Shown here: piece by piece, positions 1 to 8,791 of the stretch
How the letters are laid out: the number at the start of each line of letters is the position of its first letter
How positions within the stretch are numbered: position 1 is the stretch's first letter
Assembly: GCA_019240405.1 (NCBI GenBank)
Contig: JAFAYL010000013.1
Location: 1 to 64,000, forward strand
Length of the DNA: 64,000 bases
Direction of reading: 5' to 3'
Origin: Acidobacteriaceae bacterium
GTDB lineage: Bacteria; Acidobacteriota; Terriglobia; Bryobacterales; Bryobacteraceae
The notes under the pieces: generated by a model
Seen by the model: only the letters and a program-made list of their open reading frames with translations
Database searches by the model: none
Told to the model about the DNA's origin: nothing
Program-made: the position numbers and the translations under genes

Positions 1-240
1 CGATCGTTTGATTTGAACAATTACAAGATTGGCTTCTTTGTCGAGGCAGAGCAGATCGATGCGGAGGTTGGCGTCTTCCCAATTGCCGAAGTCTTCGGCC
101 AGAACTTTCAAATCGCTGGACAGTACTGAAATGTCCTGTCGAAGGAGCCGCTGAATATCCCTGCTTTTAAGGGCCTCGGAATCGAAGCGTGTTTCCGGGA
201 TTTGAATCAGGGCTTCGTCAGTGAGTTCAAAAAGAGCCAC
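1..240 (-). CDS. PD-(D/E)XK nuclease-like protein, N-terminal 80 codons (cut by window edge)
   Basis: Reading from a GTG at 240 with an AGGCAGGA-like ribosome site just upstream, the frame stays open to the window edge. The product starts VALFELTDEALIQIP and carries an acidic stretch EDFGNWED, then RIDLLCLDKEANLVIVQIKR at the cut end. The D-x(n)-hydrophobic-(E/Q)xK layout resembles PD-(D/E)XK nucleases of the NucS/DUF91 type. The usual E of ExK is Q here (QIK), a variant known in some families of this fold. The rest of the protein lies outside the window, so substrate and partners cannot be judged. Family placement is an inference from the motif; the open frame itself is clear. Confidence 0.65.
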   Translation of the reverse strand, partial: MALFELTDEALIQIPETRFDSEALKSRDIQRLLRQDISVLSSDLKVLAEDFGNWEDANLRIDLLCLDKEANLVIVQIKRS

Positions 241-535
241 TAATCCTGCCTCGCGCAATCCGAAGCGATCGGCGCTCGAGAGCGAAGCAGCCCCTTTTCA
301 CTGTTCAGCTCGGTAGTAAGCGAGACCTCACCAATGGTCACGAATCAGATAGTCCTCATCCTTTAAAACAGGATTCAATTTGGCTCTCGTAACGTGTCCG
401 GGGGGACTTGGAATCGTAACATACGTTAGAGGGTGAATCCTACGAGTTGTTATGGCGGCATAGTTCCTCCCTTCCTAGTACTTGGAAGGCCGCGCGGAAA
501 ACCTAACGGAAATGTGGGATTGGGAACGGGCGAGT
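241..535. other. Intergenic stretch, no gene recognised
   Basis: This stretch separates the truncated nuclease-like gene from the yraN stop codon. The short frames seen here on both strands have no recognisable motif or ribosome site, and no hairpin followed by a T run was found. It is probably the leader of the nuclease-like gene. Confidence 0.5.
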
Positions 536-1012
536 CTAGAACGCCCGACCGTCGAAGAATGCGTCTTGCTGGTGGATGATGGACGGAGGTTTGGTGAAGA
601 CGATCGAGATGGTATCGAAGCGAACTTCATTCCAAGGCACGCCGGCGCGAGTGGCATAGCTGCGAGCTGCCCGGACGATGTGTTTCTGCTTTTCGCTGTC
701 GATGGCGCGGTCGGGACTGCCAAACTCGGCTGAGGCGCGCGATTTTACTTCGATGAAGACCAGGGTGCCGTTGTCTCTGGCAATGATATCGACTTCGGCG
801 TCTCCGGCGGTGGGGCGGTAATTCCTCGCGACGACGGTAAAGCCGGCGCTTCGCAGGTAACGATGCGCAAGATCTTCACCGCGGCGGCCGAGCGCGGAAT
901 CCGCGGAGAGGGTGTATCGCTCGCGAATCTGTCTAGCGGAATCGCTTAATTTCCATACCAACTGGCGAGGGTGGATGAACCCGGGGAGCTTTTTACCACT
1001 TCCAGTTGCCAT
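536..1012 (-). CDS. yraN: YraN family (UPF0102) endonuclease-like protein
   Basis: Small restriction-endonuclease-fold protein of 158 residues. The core is typical: LGRRGEDLAHRYL (residues 41-53, Glu46), then D75 in EVDIIARD and E88/K90 in FIEVKSR, the catalytic D-(x)n-ExK triad of the fold. YraN proteins are usually about 120 residues, so the first 35-40 residues are extra. The only ATG is at 1012, which gives a 67-bp overlap with the end of the methyltransferase gene; a TTG at 961 is an alternative that shortens the overlap. Cellular role in bacteria is not firmly known; links to DNA processing have been proposed. It is the last gene of a minus-strand run behind the aminotransferase and methyltransferase. 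Confidence 0.85.
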   Translation of the reverse strand: MATGSGKKLPGFIHPRQLVWKLSDSARQIRERYTLSADSALGRRGEDLAHRYLRSAGFTVVARNYRPTAGDAEVDIIARDNGTLVFIEVKSRASAEFGSPDRAIDSEKQKHIVRAARSYATRAGVPWNEVRFDTISIVFTKPPSIIHQQDAFFDGRAF

Positions 1013-1587
1013 TCGATGAACTTGCCTCGGATGAGATAGCAGAGGTAGAACTCCCAGAAACGCCGGAATCGCGGGAAGCGATTCACCAGGAATTCGAAAC
1101 CTAGGGATCTCCAGAAAGCAAGTAACTTTACATGGGTTGAAATCTCACGGAAACGAGCGGGCGAGTAGTATCCAAAGCCGCCGTGGTCTTCGCCGAAATA
1201 GCGGAGCGAAAAGCTATTGAGATGCCAACGGTGAGTGGGGTCACAGAAAGAGCTGAAATCTGTGTAATGCGGCGTGACGATCACGAGCCGGCCGCCGGGC
1301 GCGAGCAGGCGGTGAAACTCTTCCATGGCGCGGATGATGTTCGTCAGGTGCTCGATGACGTGAACGGCGCGGATCTCTCGAAAAGAGTTTTCGCGGAAAG
1401 GGAACGGGAAATGGTCGAGATCGGCGAAAACGTCGGCCCGGGAGTGCGGGTTGCGATCGATACCGATGGCTCCCGGATATTTGTTGATCCCGCAGCCGAC
1501 GTCGAGGATGGGAAGTTGTTTTAGAGAGGAGGCGGTTGGAGCGGGCGCCTGGGTTTCAGCCTCTACCGTTGCTGAGCCTGCAGGCAC
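946..1587 (-). CDS. Class I SAM-dependent methyltransferase
   Basis: A 213-residue protein with a Rossmann methyltransferase core. Motif I is ILDVGCGINKYPGAIGID (about 27-44), followed by an acidic loop DLDHFPFPF and the post-motif HVIEHL, then LLAPGGRLVIVTPHY. This arrangement is typical of Methyltransf_11-type enzymes. The C-terminal third is rich in aromatic and basic residues (RFPRFRRFWEFYLCYLIR), suggesting a membrane-associated or lipid substrate, though this is only inference. The ATG at 1587 lies inside the 3' end of the aminotransferase gene (25-bp overlap), so the two are probably translationally coupled. Substrate unknown. Confidence 0.85.
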   Translation of the reverse strand: MPAGSATVEAETQAPAPTASSLKQLPILDVGCGINKYPGAIGIDRNPHSRADVFADLDHFPFPFRENSFREIRAVHVIEHLTNIIRAMEEFHRLLAPGGRLVIVTPHYTDFSSFCDPTHRWHLNSFSLRYFGEDHGGFGYYSPARFREISTHVKLLAFWRSLGFEFLVNRFPRFRRFWEFYLCYLIRGKFIEWQLEVVKSSPGSSTLASWYGN

Positions 1588-2909
1588 TGCTCCAGTGTAT
1601 CGATTGCGAAGTCGGCCTGTTCGCGCGTGATTACGAGTGGAGGGCAGAGGCGGATGCTGTTCGGGCCGGCGCCGAGGGTGAGCAACCCGCGCTCGAAGGC
1701 CATCATCTCAAGCTGATCGCGGAGGTGGGGAGCGCGCTCTTTGGTCTGCTGGTCGTAAACCATTTCGAAACCGATCATGAGGCCGAGTCCGCGGACATCG
1801 CCGACATACTTGAAGCGACGGGGCCAGCTTTTCATGCGGTCGAGCATGTAGGCGCCGAGTTCGGCTGCGTTGGCGATCAGCCCGTCTTCAAGCAGCTCGA
1901 TTGTGGTGAGCGAAGCGGCGATGGAGACCGGATTGCCGCCAAACGTGGAGGCATGGGCACCGGGGCCCCAATTCATAACATCGGCGCGCGCGACTGTAGC
2001 GCCGAGCGGCATTCCACTTGCGAGTCCCTTGGCTAGCGTGACAATGTCCGGCGTAACTCCGAAATGTTCGGAAGCAAACATCCGGCCTGTGCGGCCCATC
2101 CCGCATTGCACTTCATCGTGAATGAGAAGGATGCCGTATTTATCGGCGATGCGGCGCAGCTCCTGGTGGAATTTGGCGGGTGGAACGAGATAGCCGCCCT
2201 CGCCCTGGACGGGCTCGACCACAATGGCGGCGACCTCTTCGGCGGGAAGGATGGTTTTGAAGAGCTGGTCTTCGAGCACTTTCACGCACTCGACATCGCA
2301 AGTGGATGGATCTTTGGAGTAGGGGCAACGATAGCAGTAAGGAAACGGGATGTGGTGAACGGGCAGCATGGGATGGAAGCCGCGGCGCTGCACGACTTTG
2401 CTGCCGGTGAGTGAAAGCGCTCCCATGGTGCGGCCGTGAAATCCGCCGAGAAACGCGATGAATTTATCGCGGCCAGAGTGATAGCGGGCCATTTTGATGG
2501 CTGCTTCGATGGCTTCCGCGCCGGAGTTGCCGAAGTAAACGCGGCGATCGAGACCGCCGGGCGTGAGGGCAGCCAGCTTTTCGGCGAGGCGTACCAAGCC
2601 TTCGTAATAGAAATCTGTTCCCGACATGTGCAGGAACTCGGCGGCTTGCTTTTGAATCGCGCTAACGACGCGTGGATGAGAGTGGCCGGTTGCTACGACC
2701 GCAATGCCGGCGTTGAAATCGAGGAAGTGGTTTCCGTCGACATCCTCGACGATGGCTCCTTCTCCTCGCCTCACAACCAGCGGGTAGCACCGCGTGTAGG
2801 AAGGGGAGAGGACAGCGCGATCTCTTTCAATAATCTGCTTGGCTCTCGGACCTGGGAGAGAAGTCACCAGATTCGGGAGCAGTGAATCTACAGCAATCTG
2901 CTTCAGCAT
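1563..2909 (-). CDS. Class III PLP-dependent aminotransferase (acetylornithine/4-aminobutyrate type)
   Basis: A 448-residue fold-type I aminotransferase. Diagnostic pieces are GNSGAEAIEAA (phosphate binding), FHGRTMGALSLTGSK, the PLP-stacking HDEVQCGMGRTG and the Schiff-base lysine in DIVTLAKGLASGMPLGA. A Cys-rich insert CYRCPYSKDP...CDVECVK resembles the subgroup annotated as acetylornithine aminotransferase family in archaea and Acidobacteria rather than classical ArgD. The ATG at 2909 is chosen because GAGGG sits 6 nt upstream; a TTG at 2921 is possible. Known relatives act on ornithine, 4-aminobutyrate or serve as broad amino acid racemases, so the exact substrate is open. No arg genes flank it. 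Confidence 0.85.
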   Translation of the reverse strand: MLKQIAVDSLLPNLVTSLPGPRAKQIIERDRAVLSPSYTRCYPLVVRRGEGAIVEDVDGNHFLDFNAGIAVVATGHSHPRVVSAIQKQAAEFLHMSGTDFYYEGLVRLAEKLAALTPGGLDRRVYFGNSGAEAIEAAIKMARYHSGRDKFIAFLGGFHGRTMGALSLTGSKVVQRRGFHPMLPVHHIPFPYCYRCPYSKDPSTCDVECVKVLEDQLFKTILPAEEVAAIVVEPVQGEGGYLVPPAKFHQELRRIADKYGILLIHDEVQCGMGRTGRMFASEHFGVTPDIVTLAKGLASGMPLGATVARADVMNWGPGAHASTFGGNPVSIAASLTTIELLEDGLIANAAELGAYMLDRMKSWPRRFKYVGDVRGLGLMIGFEMVYDQQTKERAPHLRDQLEMMAFERGLLTLGAGPNSIRLCPPLVITREQADFAIDTLEQCLQAQQR

Positions 2910-3102
2910 AAGAACCCTCAATTCCTTTTTGAAAACCGCGAGAGATAGAGAGGCCGCGAGACGCTGAAGCTAGTCAGAGCCGAAGAGGGAGGGACGGGAG
3001 GTGGCCGGAACAGCCATACTTCTAGTTTAGAGGAAAGTGGGGTGGAATGGGTAGAGCCCCCAATGCCCAAACTCAGTTCATCACTCTGATTCGGTGGTTC
3101 GT

Positions 3103-6100
3103 TCACCAGGACAATTTCAGGCCGAATTGAATTTGACGGGAGGTCGTGGAAGTTGCTGTGATCACTCCGGCGGTTGGGGCGGGCGTTGTCGAGGCGGAAC
3201 TGAAGACGATGGTGTTGGGCGTGGCGAAGTTTGTGTGGTTCAGCACGTTGAAGAATTCAGCGCGGAACTGCAGCTTGACGCGCTCGGAAATCGTGGTGTC
3301 TTTGAGCAACGAGGTATCGAGTTCCGCGGAGCCGGGTCCCATCAGCACGTCTCTGCCGGCATTTCCGTAAGTTCCCGGCGCGGGCTGAATAAAGGCGTCG
3401 GGATTGAAGTACTGGTTCGGACTGCCGATGATTACGGGACCGATAAACGCCGGGTTCCAAGAGGGACGGATTGGGTTACGGGTGTCGCTGTTGTTGGTCG
3501 GATTGAATCCGAGCTGAGGGGTAAACGGAAAACCCGACTGGATGGTTGCGATGCCGCTCAGGGTCCAACCGGTTACGAGTTTTCCGCGCCAGCCGTAAAG
3601 ATTGTTGAGGAACGGCTTGCCACGGCCGAAGGGCAGCTCGTACAGGCCGTTGATCGCGGCTGAATGGCGAACGTCGGATGTGGAGGGCCCCCAATCCAGT
3701 TTCGGATTTCCTGGATACATGACGAATCCGGGAGCATTGACGCCCACACTGCTGTTCACAGCCGTTCCGTCGTCGAGACTTTTCGAAAAGGTGTAAACGC
3801 CACGGAGCTGGAGGCCACCCGAAAGATGATGAGTCACGTCGATGTTGAGCGCGTTATATGAGCTCACGCCTTCCGTGAGCCAGGTCGTCGTATTTGCTAA
3901 CGCAGGATTAGCGAGCTTCGCGCCGCTGGGGTAATACAGGGTTCCTGGGGTCAAGCTTGTGGGGCAGGGCGCCGCGGGGCAGACGGTCGGGAATGGCTCA
4001 TTGACGTCGGCAGAGAGAAGCTCGTGATAGCCGCGCGAGCCGTTATAGCCGATTCCGAGCGAAGTGCGCGGCGCAACGGCCTGCTCAATTTTGAAGCTAT
4101 ATGAAATCACGGTTGGAGTGTATGGATCGGGCTGGATCCCGCTGGGAGAAATGCGGCTGCCTGAGAGAGCTGCGATTCCGGGAGGTGTTGAAATGGCCGC
4201 GAGAGTCGCATTTTTGAACGCTTGCGTTGTGTTGAACGGCGCGTTTTGGTCGAGCCTATAGTCAAGATCGTCGAGCAGCGCGTTATAAATGCCGAAGCCA
4301 GCATGAAATACTGTCTGGCCTTTGCCGAACGGATCCCACGCGAGCGCTACGCGGGGTTGCGGCAAAAATTTTGCGCGGTTCACTGTGAGCGCGGAATCGC
4401 CGACGTGCGGATTCGTTTGGATGATTCCGTTCGAGAAGAGGTAATTGGAAGCGCGACTATGCGCTTCATTCCAGCCGTCGGTTGATTCGAAGCGGAAGCC
4501 AATTCGAAGGTTGAGGGTGTTGGTCAGCTTAATCGCGTCTTGCAAGAAGCCCGCGCCCTCGAGAGAGCGCCATCCGAGTTCGGTTGGAGATAAGACAACG
4601 CTGAAGGTCGACATCTTGCCTTGCAGAAAATTTTGCAGGCTGCCAAAGGAAGCCTGGCCGTACTGGTATTGCGCCAAGTTGTCATTGGCCTGGATACGTT
4701 CGAGCCAAACGCCTGCTTCCATCTGATGGCGTCCATGCATCCATGAAATATGATCGTCGTACGTGAATAGATTTCGAGCGGCGCGCAAGTTACTGCCTGC
4801 GTTTGTGCCGGCGCCTGTAATTTGAGAAGCGCCGTTTAGCGCCGTTCCGCCGCCGATGACAATTGCGCCGATGGGATCTCCGGGAACCCAACCGGGCACG
4901 TTCACTGAAGTCTCGCCGGTGAAAAAATAGCCAGCACGAGAGTATCCAAAACGCGCAGTGTTGAGAAGGCTTGGGGAAAAGACATGCTGCTCTTGAATGC
5001 TGGCGACCTGCTCGCGAAGCGTTTCAATGACGGTGCTTAGTGGATTCGCGGATGGCGTGTGGTCCGCGCTATCGTCGACTGTGTAGACGCCGAATAAGGT
5101 GTCACGGTCAGAGAAGGTGTGATCGAGGCGAGTTGTTCCGAAATCTTCACGAATGACTTGAAGTGGATGGCTGAACGCTTCTGCGATGCCGCTACCAAGA
5201 TCGGGGCCGTTCGGTTCGGGCCAAAGCGCAAACAGCGGCTGAACGCTTTTTGCCACACCGACGTATTTCACGTTGCCGTTTGTGCCCGGCAAGTAGCCTA
5301 GTCGCGCACTGCTGTCGGGCACAAGAGTGACATCGCTTTCGCCAAGATGCTGGCGATAACCTTCGTAATTGCCGAACAAGAATGTCTTGTCCTTTTGAAT
5401 CGGACCGCCAAGGGCTGCGCCAAAATTGTTGCGCTGAAACTGGGGAATACCGCCTTGATCGAAAAAATTGCGAGCGTCGAGATCGCTATTCCGGAGGAAT
5501 TCGTAGATGGAGCCGTGCAGTGTGTTGCCGCCTGAGGCGGTAACGATGCTCACTTGCCCACCGGGGCGCTTGCCGTATTCGGCGCCGTAGGTGTTCGAGA
5601 CCACGTTGAATTCGCGCACGGCATCGACGCCGAGCAACTGACCGCTCGCGCCGCCGGGCGTGAGATTGATCAGCGAAGCGCTGGTGTACTCGACTCCGTT
5701 GAGAAGAAACAGGTTCTCTTGCGGTCGCCGTCCCGCTATCGCGAACATGTTCCCGAGCGCGGAATTCGAGTTACCCACGGTGCCTGATCGTTCCGATGTG
5801 TAATTGACAACGCCGGGATTCAGCGTGATCAAGCCGTCGTAGCTCCGGCCATTCAGTGGGAGCTGCTTGACTTGTCGCTCGTTGACGACGCCGGAGATGT
5901 CCTGAGTAGCGAGCGACACCGTTGGTTGCGGTTCTTCGACGGTTACGATTTGCCGGATTTTACCCACGTGCAAGTTGAAATCGACAGTTATGTTCTGGCC
6001 GACCAGGAGCTCAATTCCGCTCTTGGTTTCAGGTGCGAAGCCTTGTTTTTCGACGCGGATTTCGTATTTGCCGACGACGAGCGATGGCGCGGCGTAGCGT

Positions 6101-6306
6101 CCGGCGCCGTCTGTGAGCAGGCGCCTCTCCGCTCCTGTTTCCGCGTTCTTGATGACGACGGCTGCGGCTGGAATCGGGCTGGTCGACTCGTCGGTGACCG
6201 TACCGAAGAGGGAAGCTCCGACGACTTGAGCGGGAGACGGTGTGGCTAGCCACAGGCTTCCGGCAGAAGTGCAGAACAGAAGGACAGCAAGTGAGTAACA
6301 CCTCAT
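3103..6306 (-). CDS. Oar-like TonB-dependent outer-membrane receptor with N-terminal CarboxypepD_reg domain
   Basis: A 1,067-residue outer-membrane protein. The signal peptide begins MRCYSLAVLLFC; then comes a carboxypeptidase-regulatory-like beta-sandwich (LFGTVTDESTSPIP through QGFAPETKSGIE), a plug region (VVNERQVKQLPLNGRSYDGL; GGQVSIVTASGGN) and a long barrel ending RQIQFGLKLSW with the terminal aromatic residue typical of barrel proteins. This is the large receptor class abundant in Acidobacteria; ligands are usually unknown and often glycans or peptides. The ATG at 6306 is preferred over an upstream GTG at 6348 because it starts a good signal peptide and sits about 10 nt after a promoter-like -10. 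The gene is divergent from cysD and shares its intergenic region, which holds a motif also found at the sulfite reductase locus, so sulfur-linked uptake is a possible role. Confidence 0.9.
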   Translation of the reverse strand: MRCYSLAVLLFCTSAGSLWLATPSPAQVVGASLFGTVTDESTSPIPAAAVVIKNAETGAERRLLTDGAGRYAAPSLVVGKYEIRVEKQGFAPETKSGIELLVGQNITVDFNLHVGKIRQIVTVEEPQPTVSLATQDISGVVNERQVKQLPLNGRSYDGLITLNPGVVNYTSERSGTVGNSNSALGNMFAIAGRRPQENLFLLNGVEYTSASLINLTPGGASGQLLGVDAVREFNVVSNTYGAEYGKRPGGQVSIVTASGGNTLHGSIYEFLRNSDLDARNFFDQGGIPQFQRNNFGAALGGPIQKDKTFLFGNYEGYRQHLGESDVTLVPDSSARLGYLPGTNGNVKYVGVAKSVQPLFALWPEPNGPDLGSGIAEAFSHPLQVIREDFGTTRLDHTFSDRDTLFGVYTVDDSADHTPSANPLSTVIETLREQVASIQEQHVFSPSLLNTARFGYSRAGYFFTGETSVNVPGWVPGDPIGAIVIGGGTALNGASQITGAGTNAGSNLRAARNLFTYDDHISWMHGRHQMEAGVWLERIQANDNLAQYQYGQASFGSLQNFLQGKMSTFSVVLSPTELGWRSLEGAGFLQDAIKLTNTLNLRIGFRFESTDGWNEAHSRASNYLFSNGIIQTNPHVGDSALTVNRAKFLPQPRVALAWDPFGKGQTVFHAGFGIYNALLDDLDYRLDQNAPFNTTQAFKNATLAAISTPPGIAALSGSRISPSGIQPDPYTPTVISYSFKIEQAVAPRTSLGIGYNGSRGYHELLSADVNEPFPTVCPAAPCPTSLTPGTLYYPSGAKLANPALANTTTWLTEGVSSYNALNIDVTHHLSGGLQLRGVYTFSKSLDDGTAVNSSVGVNAPGFVMYPGNPKLDWGPSTSDVRHSAAINGLYELPFGRGKPFLNNLYGWRGKLVTGWTLSGIATIQSGFPFTPQLGFNPTNNSDTRNPIRPSWNPAFIGPVIIGSPNQYFNPDAFIQPAPGTYGNAGRDVLMGPGSAELDTSLLKDTTISERVKLQFRAEFFNVLNHTNFATPNTIVFSSASTTPAPTAGVITATSTTSRQIQFGLKLSW

Positions 6307-6316
6307 TCTTAATAGA

Positions 6317-6344
6317 GTAATAGGTGAATACAGGGAGTTGTCAA
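6317..6344 (-). promoter_or_regulatory. Putative sigma-70 promoter of the TonB receptor
   Basis: On the minus strand TTGACA (6344-6339) is followed after 16 nt by TATTAC (6322-6317). The predicted transcript would start within a few bases of the ATG at 6306, so the mRNA would be nearly leaderless. The promoter lies beside the sulfur motif at 6355-6380. Prediction from consensus only. Confidence 0.5.
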
Positions 6345-6354
6345 GCACAAAATG

Positions 6355-6380
6355 CCTATAGTTCTATCGATTCAGTAGGG
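6355..6380. promoter_or_regulatory. Shared 26-bp sulfur-assimilation motif, copy 1
   Basis: CCTAT (6355-6359), CTATCGA (6364-6370) and TAGGG (6376-6380) recur with the same spacing at 12767-12792, between the sulfite reductase and precorrin-2 dehydrogenase genes; 20 of 26 positions are identical, and 7 of the next 9 also match. The ends (CCTA/TAGG) form an imperfect inverted repeat. It lies 20 bp before the cysD start, just behind the -35 of the divergent TonB gene. A TTGTCA at 6338 with a weak TTCTAT at 6362 could be the cysD promoter, placing the motif over the -10. Likely an operator for a cysteine/sulfate-responsive regulator; the regulator is not in the window. Confidence 0.6.
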
Positions 6381-6400
6381 ATTGTGGTAGGATACGGCTT

Positions 6401-7312
6401 GTGAATGCTCTAGCCCACTTGCGCCACCTGGAATCGGAAAGCATTCACATTTTGCGGGAGGTGGTTGCGGAATGCCAGCGGCCAGTCCTTTTGTATTCGA
6501 TCGGCAAAGACTCGTCTGTGCTTTTGCGCCTGGCCGAGAAGGCATTTTATCCGGGCCGGATCCCGTTTCCTCTGCTTCATATAGATACCGGGTACAAGTT
6601 CAAGGAAATGATCGAGTTTCGCGACCGGTATACGGCAAAGCTCGGCGTGAAGCTAATTGTTCAAAAGAACGAGCGAGCGCTTGAGGAAGGGGCGAATCCT
6701 TTTGCCTGGGGAACGCAGCGGTGCTGTGGCGCGCTGAAGACGACAGCTCTTTTGGATGCGTTACGGGGGGGTGGCTTTGATGCGGCAATCGGGGGAGCGC
6801 GCCGGGACGAAGAACGATCGCGCGCAAAGGAACGCGTGTTTTCATTTCGGGATGCGCGGGGTCAGTGGGATCCGCGGAACCAGCGGCCGGAGTTATGGAA
6901 CCTCTACAACACGCGCGTGCATCCGGGTGAGAGCTTGCGAGTGTTTCCGCTCTCGAATTGGACCGAAATCGACGTGTGGCGGTATATTCATGCGGAACAG
7001 ATTCCGATTGTCCCGCTGTATTTTGCGAAGCCGCGTTGGATGGTCGTGCGCGGCGACGCGCTGCTGCCGGTGGAGCATTTCTTGTCGGACGGCTCCGGAT
7101 ATCTTTCCGGCGAACGAGCAGAGCTTGTGATGTGCCGAATGCGGTCTCTCGGATGCACACCTTGCACGGGCGCCATACGATCCGATGCGGATACAGTGCC
7201 CGGCATTATTCAGGAATTAGTCGCGATGCGGAGATCAGAGCGGCAGAATCGGGTGATCGATCATGATCAGGATGGCTCGATGGAAGTGAAGAAGCAGGAA
7301 GGCTATTTCTAA
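6401..7312 (+). CDS. cysD: Sulfate adenylyltransferase subunit 2
   Basis: Catalytic small subunit of ATP sulfurylase, making adenosine 5'-phosphosulfate from sulfate and ATP with CysN. The 303-residue length is normal for CysD. The PP-loop is YSIGKDSS (32-39); other family signatures are [42 protein letters not shown] and the C-terminal [15 protein letters not shown] tail. GTG is the start, with AGGA 9 nt upstream. First gene of a cysDNH-tauE run; the stop TAA is directly followed by the cysN GTG, so the two subunits are translated together. The shared 26-bp motif sits just upstream. Confidence 0.97.
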   Translation: MNALAHLRHLESESIHILREVVAECQRPVLLYSIGKDSSVLLRLAEKAFYPGRIPFPLLHIDTGYKFKEMIEFRDRYTAKLGVKLIVQKNERALEEGANPFAWGTQRCCGALKTTALLDALRGGGFDAAIGGARRDEERSRAKERVFSFRDARGQWDPRNQRPELWNLYNTRVHPGESLRVFPLSNWTEIDVWRYIHAEQIPIVPLYFAKPRWMVVRGDALLPVEHFLSDGSGYLSGERAELVMCRMRSLGCTPCTGAIRSDADTVPGIIQELVAMRRSERQNRVIDHDQDGSMEVKKQEGYF

Positions 7313-8791
7313 GTGGCGACCGCAAGGATCCTGCCGATGGAAAACAGTTTCGAATACTTCCTGGAGCAGGAGAATGCTAAAGATCTGCTGCGATTTACGA
7401 CGGCGGGGAGCGTTGATGATGGGAAGTCGACGCTGATTGGCAGGTTGCTTTACGATTCACGCAACATATACGAGGATCAACTGGATTCCGTGGCAAAGGC
7501 TTCGGCAGGCCGGAATGCAGGAGCGATCGATTTTTCGCTCTTGACGGACGGGCTACGAGCGGAACGCGAGCAGGGGATCACGATTGACGTGGCGTATCGC
7601 TACTTCACGACTGCGCGCCGGAAATTCATCATTGCCGATACGCCCGGACATGAGCAGTACACGCGGAACATGGTGACGGGAGCATCGACTGCGGATCTGG
7701 CGATTGTGTTGGTCGATGCGAGGAAGGGGCTGCTGTCGCAATCGCGACGACATGCGTACATAGCTTCGCTGCTGGGGCTCCCGCAGATTGCTGTGGCGGT
7801 GAACAAGATGGATTTGGTGGGTTACGACCGGTCAGTGTTTGCGCAAATTGAAACCGATTTCCGGCGGTTCATTTCGCGTTTTCCGGCGATCACAACGACA
7901 TTCATTCCGATCAGCGCACTGAAAGGCGACAACGTGGTGGCTCGCACCGGAAACATGCCGTGGTATCACGGTCCGAGTTTGCTCGAGTATCTCGAGGAAG
8001 CACAAGTGGGGAATCGAGCTCGGCAAGCGCCATTCCGTTTTCCAGTGCAGCGGGTAGTGCGGCCGGACCAGCAGTTCCGTGGCTATTCGGGAACAGTCGC
8101 GTCGGGGTCGGTCGCTCCGGGGGATGCCGTGGTGCTGCTGCCTTCCGAAAGAACGACGAAGATCGGGCAGATTATTACTTTCGATGGGCACCTGAACGAA
8201 GCTTCGGCGGGACAGTCCATCACGGTAACGGTTGAGGATCAGGCCGATGTGAGCCGAGGAGATGTGATCGCGGCGCTTGACGCGCCACCTGAAATCTCGA
8301 ACTCGATTGAAGCAACGCTAGTTTGGCTAAGCGACACACCCGCAGAGGTGCGGAAGCGGTACCGACTGAAGCATACGACGCGGCAAGAATGGGCCGAACT
8401 GAAGCAAGTCAATTATCGAATTAACATCAATTCCCTGAAGCACGAGCCTGGGGAGGCGCTCGATATGAACGCGATCGGCGTTGTCGAGATCGAGACGGGC
8501 AGGCCGCTTGTGTTTGATCCGTACTCGCATAACCGGATGATGGGAAGTTTCATTCTGATTGATCCCGTGACGAATGGGACGGTTGCAGCGGGCTTGATTC
8601 AAGGTGCGGCGCGAAGGCCACGCAGCGGGGTGAATGGATTCGACCGGCCGACCTGGAGATTCGAAGGCGGCTCGCTGCTGTTGTCGGGTTTGGATGAATC
8701 GTTCGGGGACACGAAGCCGGAAGCGCTTGATGACCCGGAAGCTCTCGATGCGCTCAATCGTCTTTTAAAGCGGCTGAAAGTGAACCAGTGA
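7313..8791 (+). CDS. cysN: Sulfate adenylyltransferase subunit 1 (GTPase)
   Basis: Regulatory GTPase subunit of ATP sulfurylase. It has an EF-Tu-like G domain with GSVDDGKST (32-40), DTPGHEQY (109-116) and NKMD (164-167), followed by two beta-barrel domains. The 492-residue length shows there is no fused APS kinase (CysC), which fits the downstream APS-type reductase that does not need PAPS. The start could be GTG 7313, directly after the cysD stop with AGGAAGG ahead, or ATG 7337, which has its own AAGGA 8 nt upstream; ATG 7337 matches the usual MENSFEYFLEQE start. Confidence 0.96.
   Translation: MATARILPMENSFEYFLEQENAKDLLRFTTAGSVDDGKSTLIGRLLYDSRNIYEDQLDSVAKASAGRNAGAIDFSLLTDGLRAEREQGITIDVAYRYFTTARRKFIIADTPGHEQYTRNMVTGASTADLAIVLVDARKGLLSQSRRHAYIASLLGLPQIAVAVNKMDLVGYDRSVFAQIETDFRRFISRFPAITTTFIPISALKGDNVVARTGNMPWYHGPSLLEYLEEAQVGNRARQAPFRFPVQRVVRPDQQFRGYSGTVASGSVAPGDAVVLLPSERTTKIGQIITFDGHLNEASAGQSITVTVEDQADVSRGDVIAALDAPPEISNSIEATLVWLSDTPAEVRKRYRLKHTTRQEWAELKQVNYRININSLKHEPGEALDMNAIGVVEIETGRPLVFDPYSHNRMMGSFILIDPVTNGTVAAGLIQGAARRPRSGVNGFDRPTWRFEGGSLLLSGLDESFGDTKPEALDDPEALDALNRLLKRLKVNQ

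Noticed and set aside
1536-2885. Several 80-166-residue plus-strand frames across the aminotransferase gene
   Set aside because: All are shadows in a GC-rich coding region; the minus-strand aminotransferase accounts for the sequence.
3094-3663. A 189-residue Gly/Arg-rich frame on the plus strand at the end of the TonB gene
   Set aside because: Shadow of the barrel-coding region, no domain, starts in the TonB 3' end.
6600-7160. A 186-residue frame antisense to cysD
   Set aside because: Low-complexity Arg/Ser/Ala composition and full overlap with a clear cysD gene.
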